64,000 bases of DNA from Zunongwangia endophytica (lineage in GTDB: Bacteria; Bacteroidota; Bacteroidia; Flavobacteriales; Flavobacteriaceae): contig NZ_JAUFPZ010000002.1 in the NCBI RefSeq assembly GCF_030409505.1, positions 3,293,501 to 3,357,500 of the forward strand, in the 5' to 3' direction. The position numbers were made by a program, and so were the translations under genes. The notes under the pieces were generated by a model. It had not been told where the DNA came from, ran no database searches, and saw nothing but the letters and a program-made list of their open reading frames with translations. This document shows positions 18,428-28,359 of the stretch, one piece after another; positions within the stretch are counted from its first letter, which is position 1; each line of letters begins with the position of its first letter.

Positions 18428-18724
18428 TCAAGCCTTAGATAAAATAATATCGATAATTTCCTGTTTTTGTAAAACTCCAGATTGTCTCCAAAGTTGACCA
18501 CCATTTTTAAACAACATCATCGTAGGAACGCCCTTAACCTGATATTTGGTAGCGAGCTGTTGATTTTTATCTACATCAATTTTAATGATTTTGATGTCTT
18601 CTCCAAGTTCAGTTTTCACCTCTTTTAAGATTGGGCCAAGCGTTTTGCAAGGGCCACACCAATCGGCATAAAAGTCAATTAAAACAGGTTTTTCATCGGC
18701 GATGATGTCTCCAAAAGTGCTCAT
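18428..18724 (-). CDS. Thioredoxin
   Basis: 98 residues, cytoplasmic. The redox site is WCGPC at 22-26, the conserved cis-proline lies in VKGVPTMMLF, and the total length is that of a classic single-domain thioredoxin. It reduces protein disulfides. Single gene, convergent with the CYTH gene. Confidence 0.95.
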   Translation of the reverse strand: MSTFGDIIADEKPVLIDFYADWCGPCKTLGPILKEVKTELGEDIKIIKIDVDKNQQLATKYQVKGVPTMMLFKNGGQLWRQSGVLQKQEIIDIILSKA

Positions 18725-18794
18725 TAATTATTGGTTTTAGGTAAATTTAGCAAATTCAAGATCGTTGAAAAATTCAAAATTGTTAAGTTTTGCC

Positions 18795-19907
18795 TTATTT
18801 TTCAGTAATAGAGAAAACATCTACGCTCATTTTTCTTCCTTCCAGTTTTTGAGGCCCTAGAGGCTTAACTTCAAATTCCTCAGAAATTTTTGAGTTCTCG
18901 TTTACTTTCCCAGAAATCAAAATTAATTTATCGTAGGTCTTGCAAAGTCCTTCGATTCTGGCAGCCACATTTAATGTGTCGCCGTGATAGGCGATTTCTC
19001 GCTTAATATCTCCTACTTCTACAGCCGTAACCACCCCTTGATGAGCTCCTGCTTTAAACACTGGAACATGATTGTATGATTTAAGATAATGTTCTTTTTT
19101 CTGCTGAAATTGGTTATGAACGGCAAAGAAAAACCGAATAGCTTCTGAAGAATCGAACCATTTTAATGGCCAGCTAACCACAACTTCATCTCCCACATAT
19201 TGATAAATTTGGGCATTATATTTTTTTACAATTTGATTGATGTCCATAAAGCTTTCTTGGATAAATGCGCTGTAACGAACATGTCCCAGTTTTTCGGCCA
19301 ATTGCGTAGAATCTTTTAAATCCAGAAACATAAAAAGTCGATTCTCTTCAGCGGGGTAACGGAACTTTCCTAATAGAAATGGTAAGATTAAACCAGGACC
19401 AAACTTATTAGTCATCTGGTTTATAAAACTTAAAATCAAAGTCATAAACAGCGTATAACTTAGGATGATAATATTATAGAACTTCCAGTTCATTCTAATA
19501 ATATTTTCGGTGTATTCATTTAAAAATGAATCATCGGCATACTCTACCACTACATATCTAATAAAGGATATGATAAAAGTTAGCACGGTAAAATAAAGAA
19601 TACCACCTGCCAGAATATTAAATCCTAAAGAGCGATTTCTGAAGATATAATTTTTTAGAAAGTGATCTATAAACCCTAGAGCCACTCCCAAGAATGCTCC
19701 TAATCCCAAGAATAGAGTTAACACCCCAGTAATTGAAATATTTGTTGATCTACCAATAGCTTGTAGCACCGATAAAGCGGTGAGGTGAATTATTAGAAAC
19801 AATAATCCATAAGCTAAAATCCAGAAAATAATTTGTTTAAGGATTTTGCTTAAAAATGGATGTTGATTCGAAAAGCTATAAAAATTTACAGCGTAATTTT
19901 TCCCCAT
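18795..19907 (-). CDS. Membrane class III adenylate/guanylate cyclase
   Basis: 370 residues. Four predicted membrane helices (about 25-45, 55-80, 98-120, 143-163) precede a cytoplasmic class III cyclase domain. The two metal aspartates are D196 (FMFLDLKDST) and D240 (YQYVGDEVVVSW). The transition-state pair N313 and R317 lie in YHGDTLNVAARIEG, so the domain should be active. The choice of ATP or GTP is unclear. No extracellular sensor domain is present, so any signal would act through the membrane helices or a partner. Function in this organism is unknown. Confidence 0.87.
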   Translation of the reverse strand: MGKNYAVNFYSFSNQHPFLSKILKQIIFWILAYGLLFLIIHLTALSVLQAIGRSTNISITGVLTLFLGLGAFLGVALGFIDHFLKNYIFRNRSLGFNILAGGILYFTVLTFIISFIRYVVVEYADDSFLNEYTENIIRMNWKFYNIIILSYTLFMTLILSFINQMTNKFGPGLILPFLLGKFRYPAEENRLFMFLDLKDSTQLAEKLGHVRYSAFIQESFMDINQIVKKYNAQIYQYVGDEVVVSWPLKWFDSSEAIRFFFAVHNQFQQKKEHYLKSYNHVPVFKAGAHQGVVTAVEVGDIKREIAYHGDTLNVAARIEGLCKTYDKLILISGKVNENSKISEEFEVKPLGPQKLEGRKMSVDVFSITEK

Positions 19908-19924
19908 AAACTTTGGATTTTAGA

Positions 19925-19956
19925 TAAAAATAGCCCCAAATATACGTTTGGGGCTG
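19925..19956 (-). terminator. Intrinsic terminator of the RND efflux operon
   Basis: A 9-bp stem (AGCCCCAAA with TTTGGGGCT, 19932-19940 and 19947-19955) is followed on the minus strand by ATTTTTA. It lies 28 bases past the stop of the outer-membrane channel gene. Confidence 0.85.
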
Positions 19957-19983
19957 TTTTCAACAATTAACAAATAATTCAAA

Positions 19984-21408
19984 TTATTGCCATCCACCAC
20001 CTAAAGCTTCGTATAGATTAACTAACGAATTTAGCTGAGTGTATTGAGCACTAATAAGATCTAATCTGGAGTTTAGCGTATTTTCTCTTGCAGTTAATAC
20101 TTCAAGGTAATTTGCTAATCCGTTATTAAGCAATTGCTCAGAATAATCTGTTGCAGTGCTGTAAGCCTCAAATTCTTTTTCTTTAACCTCTATTTTTTCA
20201 CTTGCAGCCTCGTAATTATAAAGCGCATCAGATACTTCCTGACTTGCCGTAAGAATAGCTTGTCTAAAGTTTAAACGTGCTTGCTCTTGTTGCGCTTCTG
20301 CAACTTCGTGCTGCGTTCTTATTTGGCGACCGTTAAAAATAGGTTGCGTTAAGCCTCCAACTATATTTGCAAACAATGAATTAGTATCAAATAAATCTCC
20401 GGCATCTAAACTTTGCAATCCACCAGTAGCTGTGATTGTTAGTGATGGGTAGAAATTAGCTCTGGCTACATTTGTAAGTTCAAAAGCATTCCAAAGATTA
20501 TATTCAGCCTGGATTACATCTGGACGATTTCTAAGTAGTTGGGTTGGAACGCCGATTTTCAGCTCAGTCGTTATTTCCTGATCCGACAGTTCCGTCCGCT
20601 CTATTTCCCTAGGCGATTTACCTAGTAATATAGACATGCTATTTTCCATCAATCTCATATCATTTTTAAGATCTATTAGAATCGCCTGTGCCGTGTACAC
20701 TTGGGCTTCTGTTTGCTTTACAGCAGCCGCAGTTACATTACCAGCCTCTTTTAACGCTTTGTTAGTTTCAAGGCTATTTCTTCTGGTTTCTACTGTTTGC
20801 TCGGTTACTTTTATCTGCTCATCCAAAGAGAGCAATTGATAATAAGTAGAAGCAATGTTAGAGATAAGTGTCGTTTTAACCGCTTGGTGTGCCGCCACAC
20901 TTTGCAAGTAAGACGCTTCATAAGCTCTTTTGTTACTTCTAATTTTACCCCAAATATCAGCTTCCCAGGAAAGATTTCCAGAAATCTCGTATTGATCGAT
21001 GTGATCACCAATAGATCCACTAGGGACATTTCCTAATTGTAACCCCATCTGGCTATTTTTAGAAAAATAATTTCTAGTAAAAGTACCGTTACCACTCAGG
21101 GTAGGAAAATAACCCGCTTTTCCTTGTTTTAGGTATGCTTCGGAAGCTAAGATTTGCTGCATAGCCACCCTAATATCAATATTATTCTCCAATCCTTCTT
21201 CAATGTATTGTTGTAAAACAGGATCGGTGAATAAATCTCTCCAGGAGACATCTGCCATAGTAATACTATCCTGTGGCAGATTATCTGTTCTGAAGTTTTC
21301 TTCTTTAACAACTTCTGGTCTTTCATATTCTTTAGCTACAAAACAAGATTGTAAACTACATAAGAGTATTGGGAATACCAGAAATTTAAAACTGATGTAT
21401 TTTTTCAT
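19984..21408 (-). CDS. Outer-membrane channel of an RND efflux system (OprM/CusC type lipoprotein)
   Basis: 474 residues. A lipoprotein signal ends LLCSLQSC, with the lipidated cysteine near 22. Two related halves of long helices and short strands follow, as in TolC-like channels (WEADIWGKIRSNKRA in the first half, GGLTQPIFNGRQIR in the second). It forms the exit duct for the pump encoded upstream. Last gene of the four-gene operon, starting 14 bases after the pump gene and ending at a terminator. Confidence 0.93.
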   Translation of the reverse strand: MKKYISFKFLVFPILLCSLQSCFVAKEYERPEVVKEENFRTDNLPQDSITMADVSWRDLFTDPVLQQYIEEGLENNIDIRVAMQQILASEAYLKQGKAGYFPTLSGNGTFTRNYFSKNSQMGLQLGNVPSGSIGDHIDQYEISGNLSWEADIWGKIRSNKRAYEASYLQSVAAHQAVKTTLISNIASTYYQLLSLDEQIKVTEQTVETRRNSLETNKALKEAGNVTAAAVKQTEAQVYTAQAILIDLKNDMRLMENSMSILLGKSPREIERTELSDQEITTELKIGVPTQLLRNRPDVIQAEYNLWNAFELTNVARANFYPSLTITATGGLQSLDAGDLFDTNSLFANIVGGLTQPIFNGRQIRTQHEVAEAQQEQARLNFRQAILTASQEVSDALYNYEAASEKIEVKEKEFEAYSTATDYSEQLLNNGLANYLEVLTARENTLNSRLDLISAQYTQLNSLVNLYEALGGGWQ

Positions 21409-21422
21409 CTTTAAATTCTTTT

Positions 21423-24400
21423 CTAAGATTCTGTTTTTTCTACTGCTTCAGGTTTCTTACCTATCTTTTCCTGTAGCCATTGGAACACGATAAAGAGAAT
21501 TGGGATAACAAAGATTCCTAATAAAGTCCCTATTAATAATCCTCCTACGGCACCAGTTCCTATAGATCGGTTTCCTTCTGCTCCTACACCAGATGCTAAT
21601 ACCAACGGCATCAAACCTAATATAAAGGCGAAAGAGGTCATAAGAATAGGTCTTAAACGTGCTTTAGCACCGTCGATACCTGCATCTACAATAGACTCTC
21701 CGTTTCTTCTACGTTGTATCGCAAACTCAACGATAAGAATCGCATTCTTTGCTAAAAGTCCAACCAACATGATCAAGGCGATCTGGAAGTAAATATTATT
21801 TTCCAGTCCCATAAATTTAGTACTGATATATGCTCCAAAAATACCTAGTGGTAAAGAAAGAATTACAGAAAACGGAAGTAAATAACTTTCATATTGCGCT
21901 GCTAGTAGGAAATACACAAATACCACACAAAGAATAAAGATCATGATCGTTTGGCTACCAGCATTAACCTCTTCTCTGGTAAGTCCTGAATAGGCTGTAG
22001 TATAGTTAGAGCCTAATTTGCTAATCTCACTATTTACGATATCAATACCATCACCAGAACTAAATCCAGGATTCATGGCAACCGTTAGTTTAGTTGAATT
22101 AAACAGGTTAAACCTTGTTACAGATTGAGGACCGTAAACCCTTTTTAAAGTAACGTACTCACTTAACGGAGACATCTCATCTGTTGAAGTTCTAACAAAC
22201 ATTTGGTTTAGGTCGTTAGCTTCTGCGCGATCATTAGGATAAGCCTGAATATAAACCCTGTATTGTTTACCAAATCTAGAAAAATCTGCCGCATAAATAC
22301 CACCAATATATCCTTGCATTGTTGCAAAAATGTCACTTATCGTAACTCCGGTTTGCTTAGCAAGTGGAATGTTAATATCCATTTGATATTGTGGATAGTT
22401 AGTATTGAAAGCCGTTTGTGCATACTGCACTTCAGGATGCGACATGATGCTTTGCATGAACTTTTGGTTGGCTTCATCTAAATCTTTGAAGCTACCGCTA
22501 GAGCGATCCAATAAATTCACTTCTACTCCCGAGGATGAACTAAATCCTGGAATACTAGGAGGAGAGAAGAATATAATATTAGCATCTGGGATAGTCGCAG
22601 CGGTTCCAAAAAGTTTTCCTGTAATTGCTTCTACAGATAACGAATCTTCACCACGTTTACTCCAATTGTCTAATTTTATAAATCCTAAGGCATAGTTACT
22701 ACCCTGTCCATTTAACAAACTAAATCCATCAACCATGTTCAATCCATCAACACCTGGGATATTCTTTACTTTATTGTAAAGCTCCTCAGTAATTTGATGA
22801 GTTTTATCTAAAGAAGAACCTGCTGGCAATTCTACGTTGGCAAATACGATTCCTCTATCTTCATTAGGAACAAAACCTGTTGGGGTAGTTGTGGCAGTCC
22901 ACCAGATTCCTACTCCCGATAAAATTAAGATTAGCACTGTAATCCATTTATTCTTATAAAGGAACTGTAATGATTTACCGTAACGTTGAATCATTGCATT
23001 GAATCCTCTGTTGAAGGCTGCGTAGAATCGCTGTAAATAGTTCTTCTTTTTGTCTTTATCCTCATCTTCGTCGTGAGGTTTTAAAAATAGTGCACACAAC
23101 GCAGGACTTAGTGTTAATGCGTTTACCGCAGAAATAGCAATGGCTACAATTAATGTAATACCAAATTGCTCATAAAATACACCTGTGGGTCCTGTAATAA
23201 AAGTTACGGGGATAAAAACCGCTGCCATAACAAGTGTAATAGAAATAATTGCACCAGAAATTTCGTGCATTGCATCTAATGTAGCATCATGTGCAGATTT
23301 AGCCCCTTCATCCAATTTAGCATGAACGGCTTCTACAACCACAATGGCATCATCCACTACAATACCAATCGCCAGCACGAGGGCAAATAACGTTAGTAAG
23401 TTTATGGAATACCCAAAAAGATTCAGGAAGAAAAATGTCCCAATAATCGACACCGGCACTGCAATAGCAGGGATAAGTGTAGATCTAAAATCCTGTAGGA
23501 ATATAAATACTACAATAAATACTAAGATAAATGCTTCAACAAGTGTGTGAACCACCTTCTCGATAGAAGCGTTCAAAAATTCATTAGTATCGTAAGGAAT
23601 AAAAACCTCAATTCCGTCAGGGAAATCTTTCTGAAGTTCATCTAATCGAGACTTAATGTTTTTGATGATTTCCTGTGCATTAGAGCCTTTAGTTTGATAA
23701 ACCGCCATACTCACACTAGGATTACCTAAAGTATTAGAGCTTACCTGATACGATTGGGCATCTAATTGAATATCTGCAACATCTTTAAGTCTTAGAAATT
23801 CTCCATTTCCAAGCGCTTTAATGATAATATCTTCGTACTGTCCTTCTTCTTTGTAACGACCTGGATATTTGATTGTGTAAGAGAATGTTTCTCCACTATT
23901 TTGTCCCAGTGTACCTGCTGCTGCCTCTAAACTTTGCTCATTTAATGCAGAAATAACATCTGACGGGACAAGATTATATGAAGTTAAACGGTCTGGTTTT
24001 AACCATATTCTCATAGAGTAATCCTGACGAGAGAATACGTTTACATCACCAACACCAGCTACCCTTTTAAATTCTGGTACAACATTAATATTTAGGTAAT
24101 TGTTTAAGAATGTCGCATCATAATTAGGATTAGTGGTGTAAAAAGACATAAACATCAGCGAACTTGTCTGTTGCTTTTGCGTGGTTACACCAGCTTGTGT
24201 TACCTCTTGCGGCAATAATGGATTGGCAAGGGCAACCCTGTTTTGTACGTTTACCGCATCGATATCGGGATCGGTATCCTGTTCAAAATAAACAGTGATT
24301 TCAGCAGTACCGTTATTGGTTGCACTAGAAGTAATGTATGTCATTCCTTCTACTCCGTTTATCTGCTCTTCAATAGGAATAATTACACTCTCCAAAATGG

Positions 24401-24566
24401 TTTCTGCACTGGCTCCTGTATAAGTAGCAGATACTTTTACCGTTGGTGGTGCAATATCTGGGTATTGCTCTATTGGTAAATTGCTAAGTCCCAAAACTCC
24501 CAAAATAACAATGATAATAGATATCACTGTAGAGAGGACGGGCCTTTCTATAAATGTTTTAAGCAT
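21423..24566 (-). CDS. RND efflux pump, inner-membrane permease (HAE1/AcrB type)
   Basis: 1047 residues, full length. Twelve membrane helices and two large periplasmic loops are evident. The proton-relay aspartate pair in helix 4 reads GIVVDDAIVVVEAVHA (about 407-408). The N-terminus FIERPVLSTVISIIIVILG is typical of hydrophobe/amphiphile exporters, and GFVPNEDRGIVFANVELP is conserved after the seventh helix. It should export drugs, detergents or similar compounds using proton flow. Confidence 0.95.
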   Translation of the reverse strand: MLKTFIERPVLSTVISIIIVILGVLGLSNLPIEQYPDIAPPTVKVSATYTGASAETILESVIIPIEEQINGVEGMTYITSSATNNGTAEITVYFEQDTDPDIDAVNVQNRVALANPLLPQEVTQAGVTTQKQQTSSLMFMSFYTTNPNYDATFLNNYLNINVVPEFKRVAGVGDVNVFSRQDYSMRIWLKPDRLTSYNLVPSDVISALNEQSLEAAAGTLGQNSGETFSYTIKYPGRYKEEGQYEDIIIKALGNGEFLRLKDVADIQLDAQSYQVSSNTLGNPSVSMAVYQTKGSNAQEIIKNIKSRLDELQKDFPDGIEVFIPYDTNEFLNASIEKVVHTLVEAFILVFIVVFIFLQDFRSTLIPAIAVPVSIIGTFFFLNLFGYSINLLTLFALVLAIGIVVDDAIVVVEAVHAKLDEGAKSAHDATLDAMHEISGAIISITLVMAAVFIPVTFITGPTGVFYEQFGITLIVAIAISAVNALTLSPALCALFLKPHDEDEDKDKKKNYLQRFYAAFNRGFNAMIQRYGKSLQFLYKNKWITVLILILSGVGIWWTATTTPTGFVPNEDRGIVFANVELPAGSSLDKTHQITEELYNKVKNIPGVDGLNMVDGFSLLNGQGSNYALGFIKLDNWSKRGEDSLSVEAITGKLFGTAATIPDANIIFFSPPSIPGFSSSSGVEVNLLDRSSGSFKDLDEANQKFMQSIMSHPEVQYAQTAFNTNYPQYQMDINIPLAKQTGVTISDIFATMQGYIGGIYAADFSRFGKQYRVYIQAYPNDRAEANDLNQMFVRTSTDEMSPLSEYVTLKRVYGPQSVTRFNLFNSTKLTVAMNPGFSSGDGIDIVNSEISKLGSNYTTAYSGLTREEVNAGSQTIMIFILCVVFVYFLLAAQYESYLLPFSVILSLPLGIFGAYISTKFMGLENNIYFQIALIMLVGLLAKNAILIVEFAIQRRRNGESIVDAGIDGAKARLRPILMTSFAFILGLMPLVLASGVGAEGNRSIGTGAVGGLLIGTLLGIFVIPILFIVFQWLQEKIGKKPEAVEKTES

Positions 24567-24585
24567 TACTTTTGTTATCTAAGGA

Positions 24586-25719
24586 TTATTGAAATAATTG
24601 ATCTACCGGCTTAGCGATGCTATCAAATGGTACTTCCTGAGGTTTTATAGTCGCGCCTGGTCTTAGTTTCCCAGCTCCTTTTGCAACTATTTTATCGCCT
24701 TCTTTTAATCCAGAAGTGATCACATATAAATTACCAACATTCGCTTTGGTTTTTATTTTTATGGCATCTACTTTGTTGCTATCGGCAACTTTATAAGCCA
24801 TAATGCTTCCTTGTTGCTCGAAAGTCGCGTTTTGTGGAACTACAGGAACTTCTTTATATGTTACCGGTATCTTGATCGTTCCGCTATTACCATTGGTAAT
24901 TAGCTGGTTTGGATTGTCGAAGATCGCTCTAAAACTAACCGTACCAGTATTTTGATTAACCTGTCCTGTAACCGTCTGGATTTTACCTTTTTCTCCGTAA
25001 GTTTCACCATTAGTTAGTACAAGACTAATTTCTGGGAAATTATTTACTTTATCCTGGCGGTTTTCTCCTTCTGTAGACTGTATAAAATCTAAGTAGTCAG
25101 ACTCGTTCATAGCAAAGTATGCGTATACTTTTTCGATATCTGAAACTGTAGTTAAAGGAGTAGAATCTGTTGGGCCTACAAGAGTTCCCTGTCTTAATCT
25201 TATTGAACCTACATAACCATCAACCGGGCTTTTTACCGTTGCATAGCCAATATTAGCAGTAATACCTTCGTATTTACTTTTAGCCTGCTCTAAGTTTGCT
25301 TTAGCCGTTTCTAATTGAACTTCACTAACAATATCTTTTTCAACTAGTGGTTTAATTTTATCAACTTCTACCTGCGCAGCATTTACACTTGCTTTAGCAG
25401 CATTAGCATCTTGTGTTAGTGACTGGGTTTCTAATTTAAATAGCGCCTGTCCTTTTTTAACACGTTCACCTTCATCTACTAGTACTTCCTGGATATATCC
25501 CTGTACTTTTGCACGAACATCACTATTTACAATACCTTCAATTCTGGTAGGGTAGGAGTTATATCCTGTGAGTGTTTTTGCTGGTATAGAAATTACCGGA
25601 TAAGGCATTGCCTGCTGTTGCTGGCCTTGGGCTTGTTGCTGATTCGATTTGTCTTCTCCGCAAGATACGAGCATGAGAACTCCGGCGACAAAACCCATAT
25701 AAGCTTTAATTTTTCTCAT
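24586..25719 (-). CDS. Periplasmic adaptor of the RND efflux system
   Basis: 377 residues. A lipoprotein signal ends VLMLVSC, followed by a Gln-rich linker. Biotinyl-lipoyl halves flank a coiled-coil hairpin (about 100-165), and beta-barrel and membrane-proximal domains follow, as in AcrA/MexA. ATVKSPVDGYVGSIRLRQG is the conserved lipoyl strand. It links the permease to the outer-membrane channel. It starts 28 bases after the regulator gene. Confidence 0.94.
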   Translation of the reverse strand: MRKIKAYMGFVAGVLMLVSCGEDKSNQQQAQGQQQQAMPYPVISIPAKTLTGYNSYPTRIEGIVNSDVRAKVQGYIQEVLVDEGERVKKGQALFKLETQSLTQDANAAKASVNAAQVEVDKIKPLVEKDIVSEVQLETAKANLEQAKSKYEGITANIGYATVKSPVDGYVGSIRLRQGTLVGPTDSTPLTTVSDIEKVYAYFAMNESDYLDFIQSTEGENRQDKVNNFPEISLVLTNGETYGEKGKIQTVTGQVNQNTGTVSFRAIFDNPNQLITNGNSGTIKIPVTYKEVPVVPQNATFEQQGSIMAYKVADSNKVDAIKIKTKANVGNLYVITSGLKEGDKIVAKGAGKLRPGATIKPQEVPFDSIAKPVDQLFQ

Positions 25720-25746
25720 TTTATAATAATTAGGGGGTAAAGATTA

Positions 25747-26226
25747 TTAGCTTTTTATTTTCGACATTTTTTGTATAACATTCTCAATATTCAATTTTTG
25801 AGACTCTAGATATTCTCTAAAGAGCAAAGCTGTCTGTCCATTCATTTGAAATTTTTGATTGTTATTTTTTGTATTGAAGTTTATAATTTTGTCCATCAAT
25901 TTTATTTCTTCAGAAATGTTGAGATGATATTCTTCGAGGGTGTTTTTTAAGTAGAATGTGCTCGCTCTGAAATATCGTTTCCTATCTCCCGATTTCGTGA
26001 AATATTCTATTTTCTTTAGTTGTAAAAGATGGTTAAGATGCGTAGAAACTGAACTTTTGCTTGCACTTGTGATCTCTAGAATTTCATCGAAAGTATGCCC
26101 GTCTTTTGGCGAAAGAATCATTATAGCATAGATTCTTGCCGCTAATGGAGCTAATTGATGAATCTGTTCGAAGTGCACACCTATCTCTTCAATCAACTGG
26201 CTTTTTTCCTCTGAACAACAACTCAT
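25747..26226 (-). CDS. GbsR/MarR-type transcriptional regulator of the efflux operon
   Basis: 159 residues. A winged helix-turn-helix of the GbsR type spans about 25-105 (AARIYAIMILSPKDGHTFDEI, then SASKSSVSTHLNHLLQL as the recognition helix), followed by a helical dimerisation tail. The protein opens MSCCSEEK, with adjacent cysteines at 3 and 4 that could sense oxidants or metals (inference). It is the first gene of the operon with the adaptor, permease and channel, and a palindrome at its own promoter suggests autoregulation. Confidence 0.88.
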   Translation of the reverse strand: MSCCSEEKSQLIEEIGVHFEQIHQLAPLAARIYAIMILSPKDGHTFDEILEITSASKSSVSTHLNHLLQLKKIEYFTKSGDRKRYFRASTFYLKNTLEEYHLNISEEIKLMDKIINFNTKNNNQKFQMNGQTALLFREYLESQKLNIENVIQKMSKIKS

Positions 26227-26245
26227 ATTTAAAAAATTTGAGGTG

Positions 26246-26277
26246 CAAAGGTATGATTGGTTCGGAAACTACCGAAC
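26246..26277 (-). promoter_or_regulatory. Efflux-operon promoter with palindromic operator
   Basis: On the minus strand TACCTTTG (26253-26246) matches TAnnTTTG, with TTCG 19 bases upstream as a near -33 box. Between and over these lies a perfect inverted repeat GTTCGG-N6-CCGAAC (26260-26277). A dimeric regulator bound there would block the polymerase, so this is the likely site for the GbsR-like protein encoded just downstream. Confidence 0.7.
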
Positions 26278-26301
26278 TAATTAAACTTAAAAAAAAGTTA
26301 A

Positions 26302-27126
26302 TTATTTGTTACTGCGCAGAAAGTCAAGCTCATTGCTTTTTAAAAGGAAGCCCACACGTATAACACTACGATATTGATCGTATTCGATTAGATTTTCATC
26401 ATAGCCCGTAAACCATTCTAAGACTAAAAACTGATTTACGCTATTAAAAGGATTGTATAAAATACGTGGTCGTGCAGCACCTTTCCAATCCCAGGATAAT
26501 CCTTTTTGGATCATCAATTGTGCATAAAGCTTGTTTGGGATAAACTCATAATCAAAATTTAATTGGCCGTATCCTGAATAATCCATCAAATCTGGATTAC
26601 CCTCTTTGTAAGAAAAAGGAATCCATCCTTTTACACCGGCGATCAATTTATCATTAATAGCCAAATTGAAGTCTAAAGAAACAAAATTCCAACTACGAGA
26701 ATAAATACTATCACGCCCGTTAGATTCATGTTCTAAAGCTAACGTTCCAAGAGAATTTACTTTACCGCTTTTATCATAAAAGTATTTGGAATAAGCAACT
26801 CCCGGGTTGAAGTTTATCTCCTCAAAAGGACTGGAAAACTCGTAAATATTCCAAAATGCTTTTTGAGTATATTTTATATATAAGTAAGAATCCTGCGGAA
26901 CTTTTTTTCTGAAAATTAGCTGCTTAAAACTAATCTGGTATTTCGCATCTGCCGTTTGTTTATTGATGGACGTATGCGTGGGAATCCCGGTAATAAAGTA
27001 ATTGTCTTTATGGATGGTAAAAGAAGGCAATACCGCAAGACTGTCTTTCAAGGTCTCTTTGGTAAGACCTTGAGCATTTAGGGTATTCAGAAAACAGAAA
27101 AATAGCAGGGAAAAGAAGATCTTCAT
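26302..27126 (-). CDS. pldA: Outer-membrane phospholipase A
   Basis: 274 residues with a signal peptide ending LNAQ (about 1-19). The active-site block reads EHESNGRDSIYSRSWNF, giving H133, S135 and N147 with the same spacing as H142, S144 and N156 of E. coli OMPLA. The rest is a series of amphipathic strands suited to a 12-strand barrel. It should hydrolyse phospholipids that reach the outer leaflet of the outer membrane. It follows no obvious operon; the efflux regulator downstream has its own promoter. Confidence 0.88.
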   Translation of the reverse strand: MKIFFSLLFFCFLNTLNAQGLTKETLKDSLAVLPSFTIHKDNYFITGIPTHTSINKQTADAKYQISFKQLIFRKKVPQDSYLYIKYTQKAFWNIYEFSSPFEEINFNPGVAYSKYFYDKSGKVNSLGTLALEHESNGRDSIYSRSWNFVSLDFNLAINDKLIAGVKGWIPFSYKEGNPDLMDYSGYGQLNFDYEFIPNKLYAQLMIQKGLSWDWKGAARPRILYNPFNSVNQFLVLEWFTGYDENLIEYDQYRSVIRVGFLLKSNELDFLRSNK

Positions 27127-27292
27127 TAATTAATAGGCTTTTTATGTAAATTCAATTTAGAGAAAGCGCTTAGTCGTACCTTTAAAATTTTAATAACTCA
27201 AAATTCGAAAAATTTTCGCAAAGGTTTTTAACTTTTTGAAATTAAGAATCTTATTATTTGAAAAAGCATGACTGAAATACATTTAATAGCAA

Positions 27293-28359
27293 TTACTCAC
27301 CATAAATTCCAATGTTTAACTCTCCATTTCGATTCATCGTAGCGCGATACATGCCGGCGGTATTAAATTCCATCGCAACATTTCCTTCATGGTCAATGGC
27401 GATAATGCCACCATCACCACCCATCTCTGGTAATTTTTTCTGAATAACTTCCATAGCAGCTTCTTGTAAACTCAAGCCTTTATAGTCCATTAAAGCTGAA
27501 ATATCATAAGCAATCACACCTCGAATAAAAAACTCTCCCCAGCCGGTAGAAGATACTGCACAAGTGGCATTGTTTGCATACGTTCCTGCACCAATTATGG
27601 GAGAATCGCCAATTCTATTCCATTTTTTATTGGTCATTCCGCCAGTAGAAGTTCCCGCAGCAAGATTTCCGTTCTTGTCCAGAGCCGCACAACCTACAGT
27701 GCCAAATTTTGAATCTTTTATAAAACTGTCGTAATTGGCCGCTGTTTTATTTCCTGCTTTTTTGGCTTCCCGCTCTTTTAAATGCTGTAAACTTTTAAAG
27801 CGGTTTTCTGTATAAAAGTAGCTGGGGTCAACAATTTCTAATCCGTGGGATGCTGCAAACTCTTCAGCGCCTTTCCCGGCTAGTAATACATGTTCTGAAT
27901 TTTCCATAACCTCGTAAGCCAGGTTTATAGGATTTTTTACGTTGGTAACACCAGCAACGGCACCTGCATTTAAGGTTGCTCCATCCATAATTGAAGCGTC
28001 TAATTGATTGGTTTCATCGTTCGCAACACTGCTCCTTTAGCCGAATTAAATAGCGGTGAATTTTCCATCACATTAATAGTTCGTTGCACAGCTTCGATTG
28101 CTGTACCGCCATCGGCAAGAATTTGATGTCCGGTTTTTATAGCTTCTTTTAATTTGGCTTTATAGGCGTTTTCTAAAGAATCGCTCATATTTTCTTTTAG
28201 GATCGTTCCTGCGCCACCATGAATCACAATTCCGAAATTAGGAATACTGTCCGTTTTTTTCTCTTCGGAAGTAGCTGTGTTTTGAGAAGTGTTTTTATGT
28301 GAGGTTTCTCCGCAGGAAATAAAGGCGAAAATGCTAAAAATAAGGAGTAGTTTTTTCAT
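27293..28359 (-). pseudogene. Isoaspartyl peptidase/L-asparaginase, split by a one-base frameshift
   Basis: The first part (28359 to 28000) holds a lipoprotein signal (IFAFISC) and IVIHGGAGTILKENM, then runs SPLFNSAKGAV and goes out of frame. The second part (to 27293) resumes with MDGATLNAGAVAGVTNVKNP and carries the autocleavage threonine in FGTVGCAALD. Adding one A near plus-strand position 28025 restores the frame and the expected segment VFANDETNQLDASIMDG. So a single missing base separates two otherwise complete halves of an N-terminal nucleophile hydrolase. Either a recent mutation or a sequence error is possible; the rest of the gene is well preserved. Confidence 0.9.
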
